A DNA stretch of 34,518 nucleotides from an uncultured Lachnospiraceae bacterium (lineage in GTDB: Bacteria > Bacillota > Clostridia > Lachnospirales > Lachnospiraceae): NCBI GenBank assembly GCA_902760415.1, contig CACWGK010000016.1, positions 1-34,518 of the forward strand. Reading direction: 5' to 3'. Below are positions 24,068 to 32,079 of the stretch, in pieces (position 1 is the first letter of the stretch; each line of letters opens with the position of its first letter). The notes under the pieces are model-generated. The model ran no database searches and was not told where the DNA came from. It saw only the letters and a list, made by a program, of their open reading frames with translations. A program made the translations under genes and the position numbers.

Positions 24068-24946
24068 GTGGAAAAAAGGAAGTTTATAAAAAGAGTCGAG
24101 AAAAATATCGGTATCAAGAAAATAAAGAACCAGATAAATGCCATTAGTGCCCTGTTCGTGTTCCTTGTAGTTGCTGGTGCATTTGCAATATACATGAACC
24201 ATAGTGGTGTGTGGCTTTCTTATGGTATTATCGTAGCTGCTGTATCTATGATCATTCTGGCGCTATTCGCGTCGTATCGTATCAAGCTTCAGGTAAAGCT
24301 TAATAACATGAAGCTGGATTATAGAGAGTTTATAGTTATGCCTTATGCTGCAAGATACTTTGAAGGCGGCATATTCAACAAGAAGGGCGGACCTACAGAG
24401 CGAGAGATTATAGCGACTAATATGTTCTCTGATACTTCAGAATATAGATATTCCTCAATGAATGAGCTGAAGGGTTCTCACAAGGATGTTAAGTTCATGA
24501 ATGCGGATGTCTTCGAGGATTGTGATGTAAATGATGCTCACATCCGAGGAAGATTTTTCGAGATAGATATAGATACTAAGAATATCAACCCTGTAGTTCT
24601 GACGTCTTCGTCAGCACCTGTGCTGGATTGTCAGAATGAGAGAGTACATCTCATCAAGCCTCAAAATGAGGTTATCGACAGAATGTTTAGAGTATATGCA
24701 TTTGACGAGAAAGAAGCAGATAATCTGCTTACTGAGAATATGATATACAAGCTGAGACAACTGGTTGGACTTCAGCTTGGAAAGATATTCCGAATATGCT
24801 TCGCAAATGGCAAGATATACCTCTACTTCACTACAGAGTCTAACACTTACGAAGAGGTACTTACGAAGAAACATGATGTTGAGAACGAGCTGCTTAAGGT
24901 TCGTGAGAAGTTCATGGTAGTAGGCAAGATTATCGATATTCTATAG
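24068..24946 (+). CDS. DUF3137-like membrane protein
   Basis: A 292-residue protein starting at GTG 24068, supported by AGGGA 8 nt upstream. After a basic cytoplasmic N-terminus (KRKFIKRVEKNIGIKKIKNQ), two membrane segments lie at ~28-46 and ~52-68. The remaining ~220 residues are soluble: REFIVMPYAARYFEGGIFNKKGGPTEREI, VFEDCDVNDAHIRGRFFEIDID, PVLDCQNERV and RICFANGKIYLYFTT. This layout and the IYLAI-like 'NGKIYLYFTT' near the end match the DUF3137 family, whose function is unknown. It precedes the DUF1858 gene by 53 nt and may be cotranscribed with it and ileS. Confidence 0.7.
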   Translation: MEKRKFIKRVEKNIGIKKIKNQINAISALFVFLVVAGAFAIYMNHSGVWLSYGIIVAAVSMIILALFASYRIKLQVKLNNMKLDYREFIVMPYAARYFEGGIFNKKGGPTEREIIATNMFSDTSEYRYSSMNELKGSHKDVKFMNADVFEDCDVNDAHIRGRFFEIDIDTKNINPVVLTSSSAPVLDCQNERVHLIKPQNEVIDRMFRVYAFDEKEADNLLTENMIYKLRQLVGLQLGKIFRICFANGKIYLYFTTESNTYEEVLTKKHDVENELLKVREKFMVVGKIIDIL

Positions 24947-24999
24947 ATTCTGGAAATGTTCTGGAAGTTATCACATATAGATGGAAAGAAGGAAAGATT

Positions 25000-25395
25000 A
25001 TGGCAGAAGAAGTTTTTAATGCTGGAAATGTAGATGCTAAGAATATCACATCTAAGGTGATGGATGGGATGACTGCATCAGACGATGGAAAGTCCTTAAA
25101 TCTCGGAGGAGATAATAAGACTGAGAGACCAGATCCATCAACACTTAAGGTTGATGAAGATGGAATTATTGAATATGTTACACCTGATATGATCATTGGA
25201 GATATTATCAGATGGTATCCAGATGCTTCACTTGTTCTTATGAAGTGTGGAATGCACTGCATTACTTGTGGCGTATCACAGTACGAGTCACTTGATCAGG
25301 CTTGTGCAGTTCATGGTCTCTATACAGATGACGTTGCTAAGGTCGTAAATGATTACCTCACACAGACACTTGGCGACAAGAAAGAAGAAAACTAA
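25000..25395 (+). CDS. DUF1858-domain (hybrid-cluster-associated disulfide type) protein
   Basis: A 131-residue protein. Residues ~58-125 form a DUF1858 domain: VTPDMIIGDIIRWYPDASLVLMKCGMHCITCGVSQYESLDQACAVHGL, which keeps the Cys pattern CGMHC-x2-CG and the downstream AC-x-VHG. In other proteins the domain is found alone or beside hybrid cluster proteins and is thought to take part in redox or Fe-S/NO chemistry. The N-terminal ~55 residues are polar, probably disordered, and unlike the domain proper (usual stand-alone length is ~65-75), so this is an extended form. Ribosome binding site GAAGGAAAG. The stop is 18 nt upstream of ileS, implying one message. Confidence 0.85.
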   Translation: MAEEVFNAGNVDAKNITSKVMDGMTASDDGKSLNLGGDNKTERPDPSTLKVDEDGIIEYVTPDMIIGDIIRWYPDASLVLMKCGMHCITCGVSQYESLDQACAVHGLYTDDVAKVVNDYLTQTLGDKKEEN

Positions 25396-25413
25396 TACTG
25401 AGAGGAAAAATAA

Positions 25414-28400
25414 ATGTACGATAAAGTATCGACAAAGCTTAACTTTGCTGAAAATGAAGAAAAAGTTCTTAAGTTTTGGAATGAAGAAAAAATCTTTGAA
25501 AAGAGTATAGATGAGAAGAAGGATCTTCCAACATATACTTTCTATGATGGCCCACCAACAGCTAATGGTAAGCCACACATTGGTCACGTTCTTACACGTG
25601 TAATCAAGGATATGATTCCACGTTATCAGACTATGAAGGGTCACAAGATTATCCGTAAGGCCGGTTGGGATACTCACGGACTTCCTGTTGAACTTGAAGT
25701 AGAGAAAGAGATTGGAATAGACGGTAAAGAGCAGATTGAAGAATACGGAATCGAACCATTTATTGCAAAATGTAAAGAATCTGTATGGCAGTATAAGGGT
25801 ATGTGGGAGCAGTTCTCCGGCAAGGTTGGCTTCTGGGCTGACATGGATGATCCTTATGTAACATATCACAATGACTATATCGAGTCTGAGTGGTGGGCTC
25901 TTAAGAAAATCTGGGATATGGGTCTTCTTTATAAGGGATTCAAGGTAGTTCCTTACTGCCCAAGATGTGGAACTCCACTTTCATCTCACGAAGTTGCTCA
26001 GGGTTACAAGGCTGTTAAGGAAAGATCTGCTGTAGTACGTTTCAAGGCAAAGGTTGCTGAGGGCGAAGAGCAGTATTACTTTCTTGCATGGACAACAACT
26101 CCATGGACACTTCCTTCAAACCTTGCACTCTGCGTTAACCCAGAGGAGTCATATAGTAAGGTAAAGGCTTGTGATGGATATACATACATCATGGCTGATG
26201 CTCTTCTAGATACAGTTCTTGGACCTCTTGCTGAAGAGAAGGTTAAGAATGAAGATGGAGAGCATGTTAATAAGTACGATACATCTATTACAGATGGTAA
26301 GGCATATATCAAACTCGAATCCTACAAGGGTATTGATCTTGAGGGAAGAGAGTATGAGCCACTTTATGAAGGTGCTGCAGCAAGCGCTGCAAAGCAGCAC
26401 AAGAAGGCTCATTTCATCGTAGCAGATGATTATGTAACAATGTCAGATGGTACTGGTATTGTTCATATCGCTCCTGCATTTGGTGAGGACGATGGTCGCG
26501 TTGGTCGTAAGTATGACCTTCCTTTTGTTCAGTTTGTTGATTCAGAAGGTAACCTGACAGAAGATACTCCATTTGCTGGACTTTTTGTAAAGGATGCTGA
26601 TCCAAAGGTTCTTGTAGATCTTGATTCTAGAAACCTTCTTTTCTCAGCTCCTAAGTTTGAACATGACTACCCATTCTGCTGGAGATGCGATACTCCACTT
26701 ATCTACTATGCTAGAGAGTCATGGTTCATCAAGATGACAGAAGTTAGTGACCGCATGGTTGCTAATAACAATACAGTTAACTGGATTCCAGAAGGAATCG
26801 GTAAGGGACGTTTCGGCGAGTGGCTGAAGAACGTTCAGGACTGGGGACTTTCTCGTGACCGTTACTGGGGTACTCCACTTAATGTATGGGAGTGCGAGGA
26901 ATGTGGAAAGAGAGATGCTATTGGAAGTATCGAAGAGCTCCGTTCAAGAGGAAAGCTTGAGGATGGAAGCGAAGTTCCTGCAGATATCGAGCTTCACAGA
27001 CCATTTGTTGACGGCGTAGTTCTTACTTGTCCTGATTGCGGTAAGCCAATGCATAGAGTTCCAGAAGTTATTGACTGCTGGTTCGATTCAGGAGCTATGC
27101 CATTTGCACAGTGGCATTATCCATTTGAGAACAAGGAAATCTTCGAGGACAACTTCCCAGCTGACTTTATCTCAGAGGCTGTTGACCAGACCCGTGGATG
27201 GTTCTATTCACTGATGGCTATCTCAACACTTCTCTTCGATAAGGCTCCTTATAAGAATGTTATAGTACTTGGTCACGTTCTTGATAAGGACGGAAACAAG
27301 ATGTCAAAGTCTAAGGGAAATGCAGTTGATCCTATGGAGGCTCTCGGCAAGTATGGAGCAGATGCAATCAGGTGGTACTTCTATACAAACTCACAGCCAT
27401 GGCTTCCTAACAAGTTCCACGGAGATGCAGTTCTTGAGGGACAGCGTAAGTTCATGGGAACCCTGTGGAATACATATGCATTCTACACACTTTATGCAGA
27501 GATCGATCAGTTTGATCCTACAAAGTATGAGTTAGATACAAAGACACTTAGTGTAATGGATAGATGGCTTCTGTCAAAGCTTAACACTGCAGTTAAGGTA
27601 TTTGATCAGAATCTTGGATCTTATAAGATTCCTGAGGCAGCAGCAGTACTTACTGACTTCGTTGATGAGCTCAGTAACTGGTATGTAAGACGTTGTCGTG
27701 AGAGATTCTGGGCTAAGGGTATGGAGCAGGATAAGATAAATGCTTACATGACTCTTTATAAGGCTATCGTAACTATCTGTAAGGTGGCTGCACCTATGGT
27801 TCCATTCCTTGCAGAAAGCATTTATCAGAACCTTGTAAGAAATGTTGATAAGACAGCTCCTATCAGTATTCACCTTTGTGAATATCCTGAAGTAGAAGAA
27901 TCATTTATCAATGCAGAACTTGAGAAGAACATGGAAGCAGTTCTTTCTATCAAGACATTTGGTAGTGCTGCCAGAAATGCTGCAAATATTAAGAATCGTC
28001 AGCCTATCGCAACTATGTATGTAAAAGGCGAGACAGTTCTTGATGAGTTCTATATCGACATTATCAAGGATGAGCTGAATATCAAGAATGTTGAGTTTAA
28101 GGATGACCTTTCAGCATTCTCATCATATACATTTAAGCCACAGCTTAGAACTGTAGGTCCTAAGTACGGAAAGCTCCTTGGAGGAATCAAGGAATACCTC
28201 AGCAGTATCGAGGATGGAAATGCGGCTTATGCAAAGCTTAAAGAGGAGGGGGCTCTTAAGTTTGAAGTAAATGGGGAACCGGTAGAACTTACTGAAGAGG
28301 ATCTCCTTATCGATGTAGCAGAAAGCGGCGATTACGCAACATTTGGTGATAATAAGTTCACCGTTGTTATAGATACCAAGCTTACACCAGAACTTATCGA

Positions 28401-28647
28401 GGAAGGTTTCGTAAGAGAGATTGTATCTAAGGTACAGACACTCAGAAAAGAAGCAGACTTCGAAGTTACAGATCATATCACACTTTATATCGATAACAGT
28501 GAGAAGATTGCTGAAATCGTTACAAAGTATGCTGATAAGATTAAGGATGCAGTCCTTGCTGATTACATCATGCTTGGTAAGATGGCAGGATTTACTAAGG
28601 AACTCGACATCAATGGCGAGGAAGTAACATTCGGCGTATCAAAATAA
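25414..28647 (+). CDS. ileS: Isoleucyl-tRNA synthetase, type 2 (IleRS2-like)
   Basis: A 1077-residue class I synthetase that charges tRNA-Ile. The HIGH motif is at residues 55-58 in FYDGPPTANGKPHIGHV and KMSKS at 629-633 in DKDGNKMSKSKGNAVDP. The editing (CP1) domain lies between, with WTTTPWTLPSN. Cys pairs (CPRCG, CEECG, CPDCG) suggest bound zinc within the insert. The anticodon-binding domain includes MDRWLLSKLNTAV and NWYVRRCRERFW. The length and the TANGKPHIGHV version of the first motif point to the eukaryote-like IleRS2 group, which tends to be naturally insensitive to mupirocin (family knowledge, not shown here). No T-box leader precedes it: the upstream gap is 18 nt. A hairpin of the three-copy family begins on its stop codon. 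Confidence 0.97.
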   Translation: MYDKVSTKLNFAENEEKVLKFWNEEKIFEKSIDEKKDLPTYTFYDGPPTANGKPHIGHVLTRVIKDMIPRYQTMKGHKIIRKAGWDTHGLPVELEVEKEIGIDGKEQIEEYGIEPFIAKCKESVWQYKGMWEQFSGKVGFWADMDDPYVTYHNDYIESEWWALKKIWDMGLLYKGFKVVPYCPRCGTPLSSHEVAQGYKAVKERSAVVRFKAKVAEGEEQYYFLAWTTTPWTLPSNLALCVNPEESYSKVKACDGYTYIMADALLDTVLGPLAEEKVKNEDGEHVNKYDTSITDGKAYIKLESYKGIDLEGREYEPLYEGAAASAAKQHKKAHFIVADDYVTMSDGTGIVHIAPAFGEDDGRVGRKYDLPFVQFVDSEGNLTEDTPFAGLFVKDADPKVLVDLDSRNLLFSAPKFEHDYPFCWRCDTPLIYYARESWFIKMTEVSDRMVANNNTVNWIPEGIGKGRFGEWLKNVQDWGLSRDRYWGTPLNVWECEECGKRDAIGSIEELRSRGKLEDGSEVPADIELHRPFVDGVVLTCPDCGKPMHRVPEVIDCWFDSGAMPFAQWHYPFENKEIFEDNFPADFISEAVDQTRGWFYSLMAISTLLFDKAPYKNVIVLGHVLDKDGNKMSKSKGNAVDPMEALGKYGADAIRWYFYTNSQPWLPNKFHGDAVLEGQRKFMGTLWNTYAFYTLYAEIDQFDPTKYELDTKTLSVMDRWLLSKLNTAVKVFDQNLGSYKIPEAAAVLTDFVDELSNWYVRRCRERFWAKGMEQDKINAYMTLYKAIVTICKVAAPMVPFLAESIYQNLVRNVDKTAPISIHLCEYPEVEESFINAELEKNMEAVLSIKTFGSAARNAANIKNRQPIATMYVKGETVLDEFYIDIIKDELNIKNVEFKDDLSAFSSYTFKPQLRTVGPKYGKLLGGIKEYLSSIEDGNAAYAKLKEEGALKFEVNGEPVELTEEDLLIDVAESGDYATFGDNKFTVVIDTKLTPELIEEGFVREIVSKVQTLRKEADFEVTDHITLYIDNSEKIAEIVTKYADKIKDAVLADYIMLGKMAGFTKELDINGEEVTFGVSK

Positions 28648-28688
28648 TGAGTCACTTTCTACGTTCGACGTAACTACTGACTCATTTT
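28646..28688 (+). repeat. Copy 3 of the TGAGTCA/ACGTYCGACGT hairpin family
   Basis: AATGAGTCA, 6 nt, ACGT-TCG-ACGT, 6 nt, TGACTCATTTT. The first two A's belong to the ileS stop codon. The U tract is poor (TTTT then ACAC), so read-through into glgP, 31 nt downstream, is likely unless a promoter lies within ileS. Confidence 0.75.
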
Positions 28689-28719
28689 ACACTTATCAAT
28701 GGAACTAGGAGGAGGATTC

Positions 28720-31158
28720 ATGAAGAAAATCGCGAAGTTCGACAAAGAGGGGTTTAAGAAGGAAATTGCTTCACATGTCAAGCTGCTCTATCGTAAGACA
28801 CTTGAAGAAGCAACACCTCAGGAATTATATCAGGCTGTCAGCTATGCAGTTAAGGATGACATCATCGATAGATGGATTGCCACACACAAGGTTTATAAAG
28901 AAAAGAATGTTAAGAAGGTTTACTACCTGTCAATGGAGTTCCTTGTAGGACGTGCATTAGGTAATAACCTTATAAATCTTGGTTATTATGAAGAGGTCAA
29001 GAAGGCTCTTGATGAAATGGGTCTAGACATTAACGTTATCGAAGATCAGGAGAGAGATCCTGCTCTTGGTAACGGTGGTCTTGGACGTCTTGCAGCATGC
29101 TTCCTTGATTCATTATCAACGCTTGGATATCCAGCTTATGGATGTGGTATCAGATATCACTATGGAATGTTTAAGCAGGCAATCGTTGATGGCTATCAGC
29201 TTGAGGAACCAGATGATTGGCTTCGTAATGGATTCCCATTTGAGATAAAGAGAAATGAGTACGCTACCGAGGTTAAGTTCGGCGGATATGTTCGCGTAGA
29301 GAACAAAGACGGACGTAATCATTTCATTCAGGAGGGATATACTTCTGTACGTGCCGTACCTTATGATATGCCTATCGTTGGTTATGGCAACAATGTAGTA
29401 AATACACTTCGTATGTGGGATGCTGAGGCTACTCAGGAGTTCAACCTTAACTCATTCGATAAGGGTGAGTATGAGAAGGCTGTTGAGCAGCAGAACCTTG
29501 CTAAGACAATCAGTGAGGTCCTTTATCCAAATGATAATCATTACTCAGGTAAGGAACTTCGTCTGAAGCAGCAGTACTTCTTCGTATCTGCATCACTTCA
29601 GACTGCTATAAAGAAGTTTAAGGAAAATAACAAGAAGATTCAGGATCTTCCTAAGAAGGTAACATTCCAGATGAATGATACTCACCCAACTCTGACAGTT
29701 CCAGAGCTGATGCGTATCCTTATGGATGAAGAAGGTCTTGAGTGGGATGAGGCATGGGAGATCACAACCAAGACCTGTGCTTATACAAACCACACTATCA
29801 TGGCTGAGGCCCTTGAAAAGTGGCCTATCGAGCTCTTCTCCAGACTTCTTCCACGTATCTATCAGATCGTTGAAGAAATCAATAGAAGATTCGTTATCAA
29901 GATTCAGGAAATGTATCCTGGAGATCAGGAAAAGGTTAAGTCAATGGCCATCCTGTATGATGGACAGGTTAAGATGGCTCACCTTGCTATCGCCGGTTCA
30001 TATTCAGTAAATGGTGTTGCCAGACTTCATACAGAGATTCTGAAGAAGCGTGAGCTGAAGGATTTCTATGAAATGAATCCTAAGCAGTTCAACAACAAGA
30101 CAAACGGCGTAACACAGAGAAGATTTCTTGCGCATGGTAACCCACTACTAGCTAAGTGGTTAAATGATAAGATTGGTAAGGAGTGGATTACAGATCTGTC
30201 ACAGATCAGCAAGCTCAAGACCTATGTTGATGATAAGAAGTATCAGCAGGAGTTCATGAATATCAAGTACCAGAATAAGCTTCGTCTTGCTAAGTACATC
30301 AAGGAGCATAATGGTATAGAGGTTGATCCTAATTCAATCTTTGATGTTCAGGTAAAGCGTCTCCATGAATATAAGAGACAGCTTCTTAACATCCTTCATG
30401 TTATGCATCTTTATTCAGAACTGAAGGAGAATCCTGACTTCGATATGTATCCAAGGACATTTATCTTTGGTGCAAAGGCTGCGGCAGGATATAAGAGAGC
30501 TAAGCTTACTATAAAGCTTATTAATTCTGTAGCTGATGTAGTAAATAACGATGCATCTATCAAGGGCAAGATCAAGGTTGTCTTCATTGAGGATTACCGT
30601 GTATCTAACGGCGAGATTATCTTCGCTGCTGCAGATGTATCGGAGCAGATATCTACTGCATCACGTGAAGCATCAGGTACTGGAAATATGAAGTTTATGA
30701 TCAACGGTGCACTTACTATCGGTACTATGGATGGTGCTAACGTAGAGATCGTTGAGGAAGTTGGTCCTGAGAACGCATTTATCTTTGGTCTCAGCGCTGA
30801 TGAAGTTATGAAGTATGAGCGTGAGGGTGGCTACAACCCTTGGGACATCTACAACAACAACCAGAACGTTCGTAGAGTACTTACACAGCTCATAAATGGT
30901 ACATATAATGATGATACAGAGCTCTTTAGAGATCTGTATGACTCACTAACTAAGGAAGATATTTACTTCATTCTTAAGGACTTCGATTCATATGCAGAAG
31001 CTCAGCAGAGAGTGGATGCAGCTTATAGAGACCAGACTAAATGGGCTCGTATGGCTATGATGAATACTGCATGTTCAGGTAAGTTCTCGTCTGATAGAAC
31101 TATCGAGCAGTATGTAAAGGATATATGGAAGCTTAAGAAAGTAGAAGTAGAGATATAA
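28720..31158 (+). CDS. glgP: Glycogen/starch/maltodextrin phosphorylase
   Basis: An 812-813-residue GT35 enzyme that releases glucose-1-phosphate from alpha-1,4-glucans with pyridoxal phosphate as cofactor. Landmarks are VYYLSMEFLVGRALGNNLINLG, DPALGNGGLGRLAACFLDSL, YGCGIRYHYGMFKQ, MNDTHPTLTVPELMRIL, VNGVARLHTEILK, FDVQVKRLHEYKRQLLNILHV and the PLP site EASGTGNMKFMINGALTIGT with the Schiff-base Lys near residue 658. AGGAGGAGG 5-8 nt before ATG 28720 sets the start; an in-frame ATG at 28699 has no ribosome binding site. Its role is mobilisation of glycogen or imported maltodextrins. No other glycogen genes are adjacent. It may be read from ileS through copy 3 of the hairpin. Confidence 0.96.
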   Translation: MKKIAKFDKEGFKKEIASHVKLLYRKTLEEATPQELYQAVSYAVKDDIIDRWIATHKVYKEKNVKKVYYLSMEFLVGRALGNNLINLGYYEEVKKALDEMGLDINVIEDQERDPALGNGGLGRLAACFLDSLSTLGYPAYGCGIRYHYGMFKQAIVDGYQLEEPDDWLRNGFPFEIKRNEYATEVKFGGYVRVENKDGRNHFIQEGYTSVRAVPYDMPIVGYGNNVVNTLRMWDAEATQEFNLNSFDKGEYEKAVEQQNLAKTISEVLYPNDNHYSGKELRLKQQYFFVSASLQTAIKKFKENNKKIQDLPKKVTFQMNDTHPTLTVPELMRILMDEEGLEWDEAWEITTKTCAYTNHTIMAEALEKWPIELFSRLLPRIYQIVEEINRRFVIKIQEMYPGDQEKVKSMAILYDGQVKMAHLAIAGSYSVNGVARLHTEILKKRELKDFYEMNPKQFNNKTNGVTQRRFLAHGNPLLAKWLNDKIGKEWITDLSQISKLKTYVDDKKYQQEFMNIKYQNKLRLAKYIKEHNGIEVDPNSIFDVQVKRLHEYKRQLLNILHVMHLYSELKENPDFDMYPRTFIFGAKAAAGYKRAKLTIKLINSVADVVNNDASIKGKIKVVFIEDYRVSNGEIIFAAADVSEQISTASREASGTGNMKFMINGALTIGTMDGANVEIVEEVGPENAFIFGLSADEVMKYEREGGYNPWDIYNNNQNVRRVLTQLINGTYNDDTELFRDLYDSLTKEDIYFILKDFDSYAEAQQRVDAAYRDQTKWARMAMMNTACSGKFSSDRTIEQYVKDIWKLKKVEVEI

Positions 31159-31175
31159 TCCGGGTGAGATGAGAT

Positions 31176-31397
31176 ATGAAAGGTAGCACGGATTTTATGG
31201 AAGGATTCAGCGGAGAACTGACTCAGGTTAGTTCAAAGCTGAGTACTCTAGCTGAAGGTTCAATACTAATGACGAAGGAGTATGACGAGTTCGTTATGGC
31301 TCTGTGGGATGTCGGAGAAGTAGGCAAATGTGGATTAATCCATGGACATACACTTCACTATGATATCACTGGGGTTGCGAAACCTATCAAATTATGA
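31176..31397 (+). CDS. Hypothetical 73-residue protein between glgP and scfA
   Basis: Starts 17 nt after the glgP stop behind a weak ribosome binding site (GGGTGAG). The sequence MKGSTDFMEGFSGELTQVSS and onward is protein-like: an N-terminal helix, then LMTKEYDEFVMALWDVGEVGKCGLIHGH. No motif, signal peptide or membrane segment is visible, and I recognise no family. The scfA promoter lies in its last codons (31375-31403), so it is not part of the scfA transcript. It may be a small protein of the glgP unit or a decayed gene remnant; the support is the position, the open frame and a possible ribosome binding site only. Confidence 0.45.
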   Translation: MKGSTDFMEGFSGELTQVSSKLSTLAEGSILMTKEYDEFVMALWDVGEVGKCGLIHGHTLHYDITGVAKPIKL

Positions 31398-31403
31398 TAC
31401 TAT
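31375..31403 (+). promoter_or_regulatory. Promoter of scfA
   Basis: TTGCGA, a 17-nt spacer and TACTAT lie 37 nt before the scfA start codon. A good sigma-A match overlapping the end of the preceding small ORF. Confidence 0.6.
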
Positions 31404-31440
31404 TCGTGCGATAGAACATATAAAAAAAGGAGAAATAATC

Positions 31441-31590
31441 ATGGAAAGAATAAAGACACTTGATACAAGAGATCTTTGTGAGAGCGCTAAGAACGGCGGA
31501 TGTGGCGAGTGCCAGACATCATGCCAGAGTGCTTGCAAGACAAGCTGTGGTGTTGCAAATCAGAAGTGTGAGAACAAGTCTGAGAAGTAG
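31441..31590 (+). CDS. scfA: SCIFF (six Cys in forty-five) ranthipeptide precursor
   Basis: A 49-residue precursor: leader MERIKTLDTRDL, then the SCIFF core with CGECQTSCQSACKTSC. The six family cysteines are C21, C24, C28, C32, C36 and C43; an additional Cys lies at position 13 in the leader. The family is nearly universal in Clostridia. The encoded radical SAM/SPASM maturase (scfB, here at 32080) forms a thioether between a Cys and the gamma/beta carbon of a residue, recalled for C. thermocellum CteA as Cys32-Thr37. Here residue 37 is Gly, so the acceptor must differ (see findings). AAAGGAG precedes the ATG. The gene has its own promoter and terminator. Proposed roles include quorum sensing or regulation; the mature product is not known for this organism. 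Confidence 0.95.
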   Translation: MERIKTLDTRDLCESAKNGGCGECQTSCQSACKTSCGVANQKCENKSEK

Positions 31591-31635
31591 TTTGCCCGTG
31601 AAGTTGGGTTCATTACAAAACTGATCAGTGAAAGA

Positions 31636-31670
31636 ATACGTCACCTACTTCTAGGTGGCGTATCTTTTTC
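31636..31670 (+). terminator. Rho-independent terminator of scfA
   Basis: ATACGTCACCTA, loop CTTC, TAGGTGGCGTAT: a 12-bp stem with one G-U pair, then CTTTTTC. It should end most scfA transcripts before the maturase gene. Confidence 0.85.
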
Positions 31671-31681
31671 TGTATATGTTT

Positions 31682-32013
31682 CCGCGGCGATTCTTATCAC
31701 GTGTTTCAATACTCGCATTCTCGACTCAGCTCTCGCACAGGCGCGGTGCCCTAGCGGACGCCGGCTTGCTTTCTTCGAAAACAAGCTTCGGCTCGCTAAG
31801 CTCTCACTGCGTGCTGAGCACTTGTGAATCGCTAAGCGCCGAAACGGTTCCCGATTCATAGAATCGGGAATCTGTCTGAAAGACAGACACATTCTGCGTA
31901 GCAGAATCAATACTTGCTTGGCAAGTATTGCATATCACGAAGTGATATGGTGCAGACCGCTTATGGTCTCGAATGCGAGTTTGAAAACACGTTTATATAG
32001 AATCGCCCGCGAG
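31682..32013. repeat. 330-bp ornate inverted-repeat element with a hairpin array (possible structured RNA or non-autonomous mobile element)
   Basis: The terminal arms (31682-31724 and 31967-32013) are imperfect inverted repeats of about 40 bp sharing GCGG-CGATTCT, ACGTGTTT-CAA and ACTCGCATTC. Inside, a GC-rich half holds weaker hairpins (31760-31792; 31804-31827). Then come five nearly contiguous perfect hairpins, each with a 3-nt loop: 31848-31870 (10 bp), 31871-31887 (7), 31891-31907 (7), 31909-31929 (9) and 31931-31949 (8). A looser one lies at 31954-31969. No credible protein is encoded. It accounts for most of the 489-bp gap between scfA and scfB. Confidence 0.8.
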
Positions 32014-32079
32014 GGTACAAAAAAAACGACATAAAAAGTATTATGGACAAATGTAATCTTTTGTTATATAGAGGATAGT

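Noticed and set aside
24947-25413. T-box leader for ileS
   Set aside because: No room for a Stem I / antiterminator structure; the space is filled by the DUF1858 gene.
25288-25869. 193-codon minus-strand frame opposite DUF1858 and ileS
   Set aside because: Antisense shadow of conserved catalytic sequence (the HIGH region of ileS); Phe/Leu/Ile-rich with no ribosome binding site.
31641-31910. An 89-codon minus-strand frame (and a 68-codon plus-strand frame) across the ornate element
   Set aside because: Both are by-products of the inverted-repeat, GC-richer sequence: Arg/Ser-rich composition, no ribosome binding site, and the frames cut across terminator and hairpin arms.
31848-31949. CRISPR-like array
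   Set aside because: The unit is a series of different hairpins, not a repeated direct repeat with spacers; no cas genes in the window.
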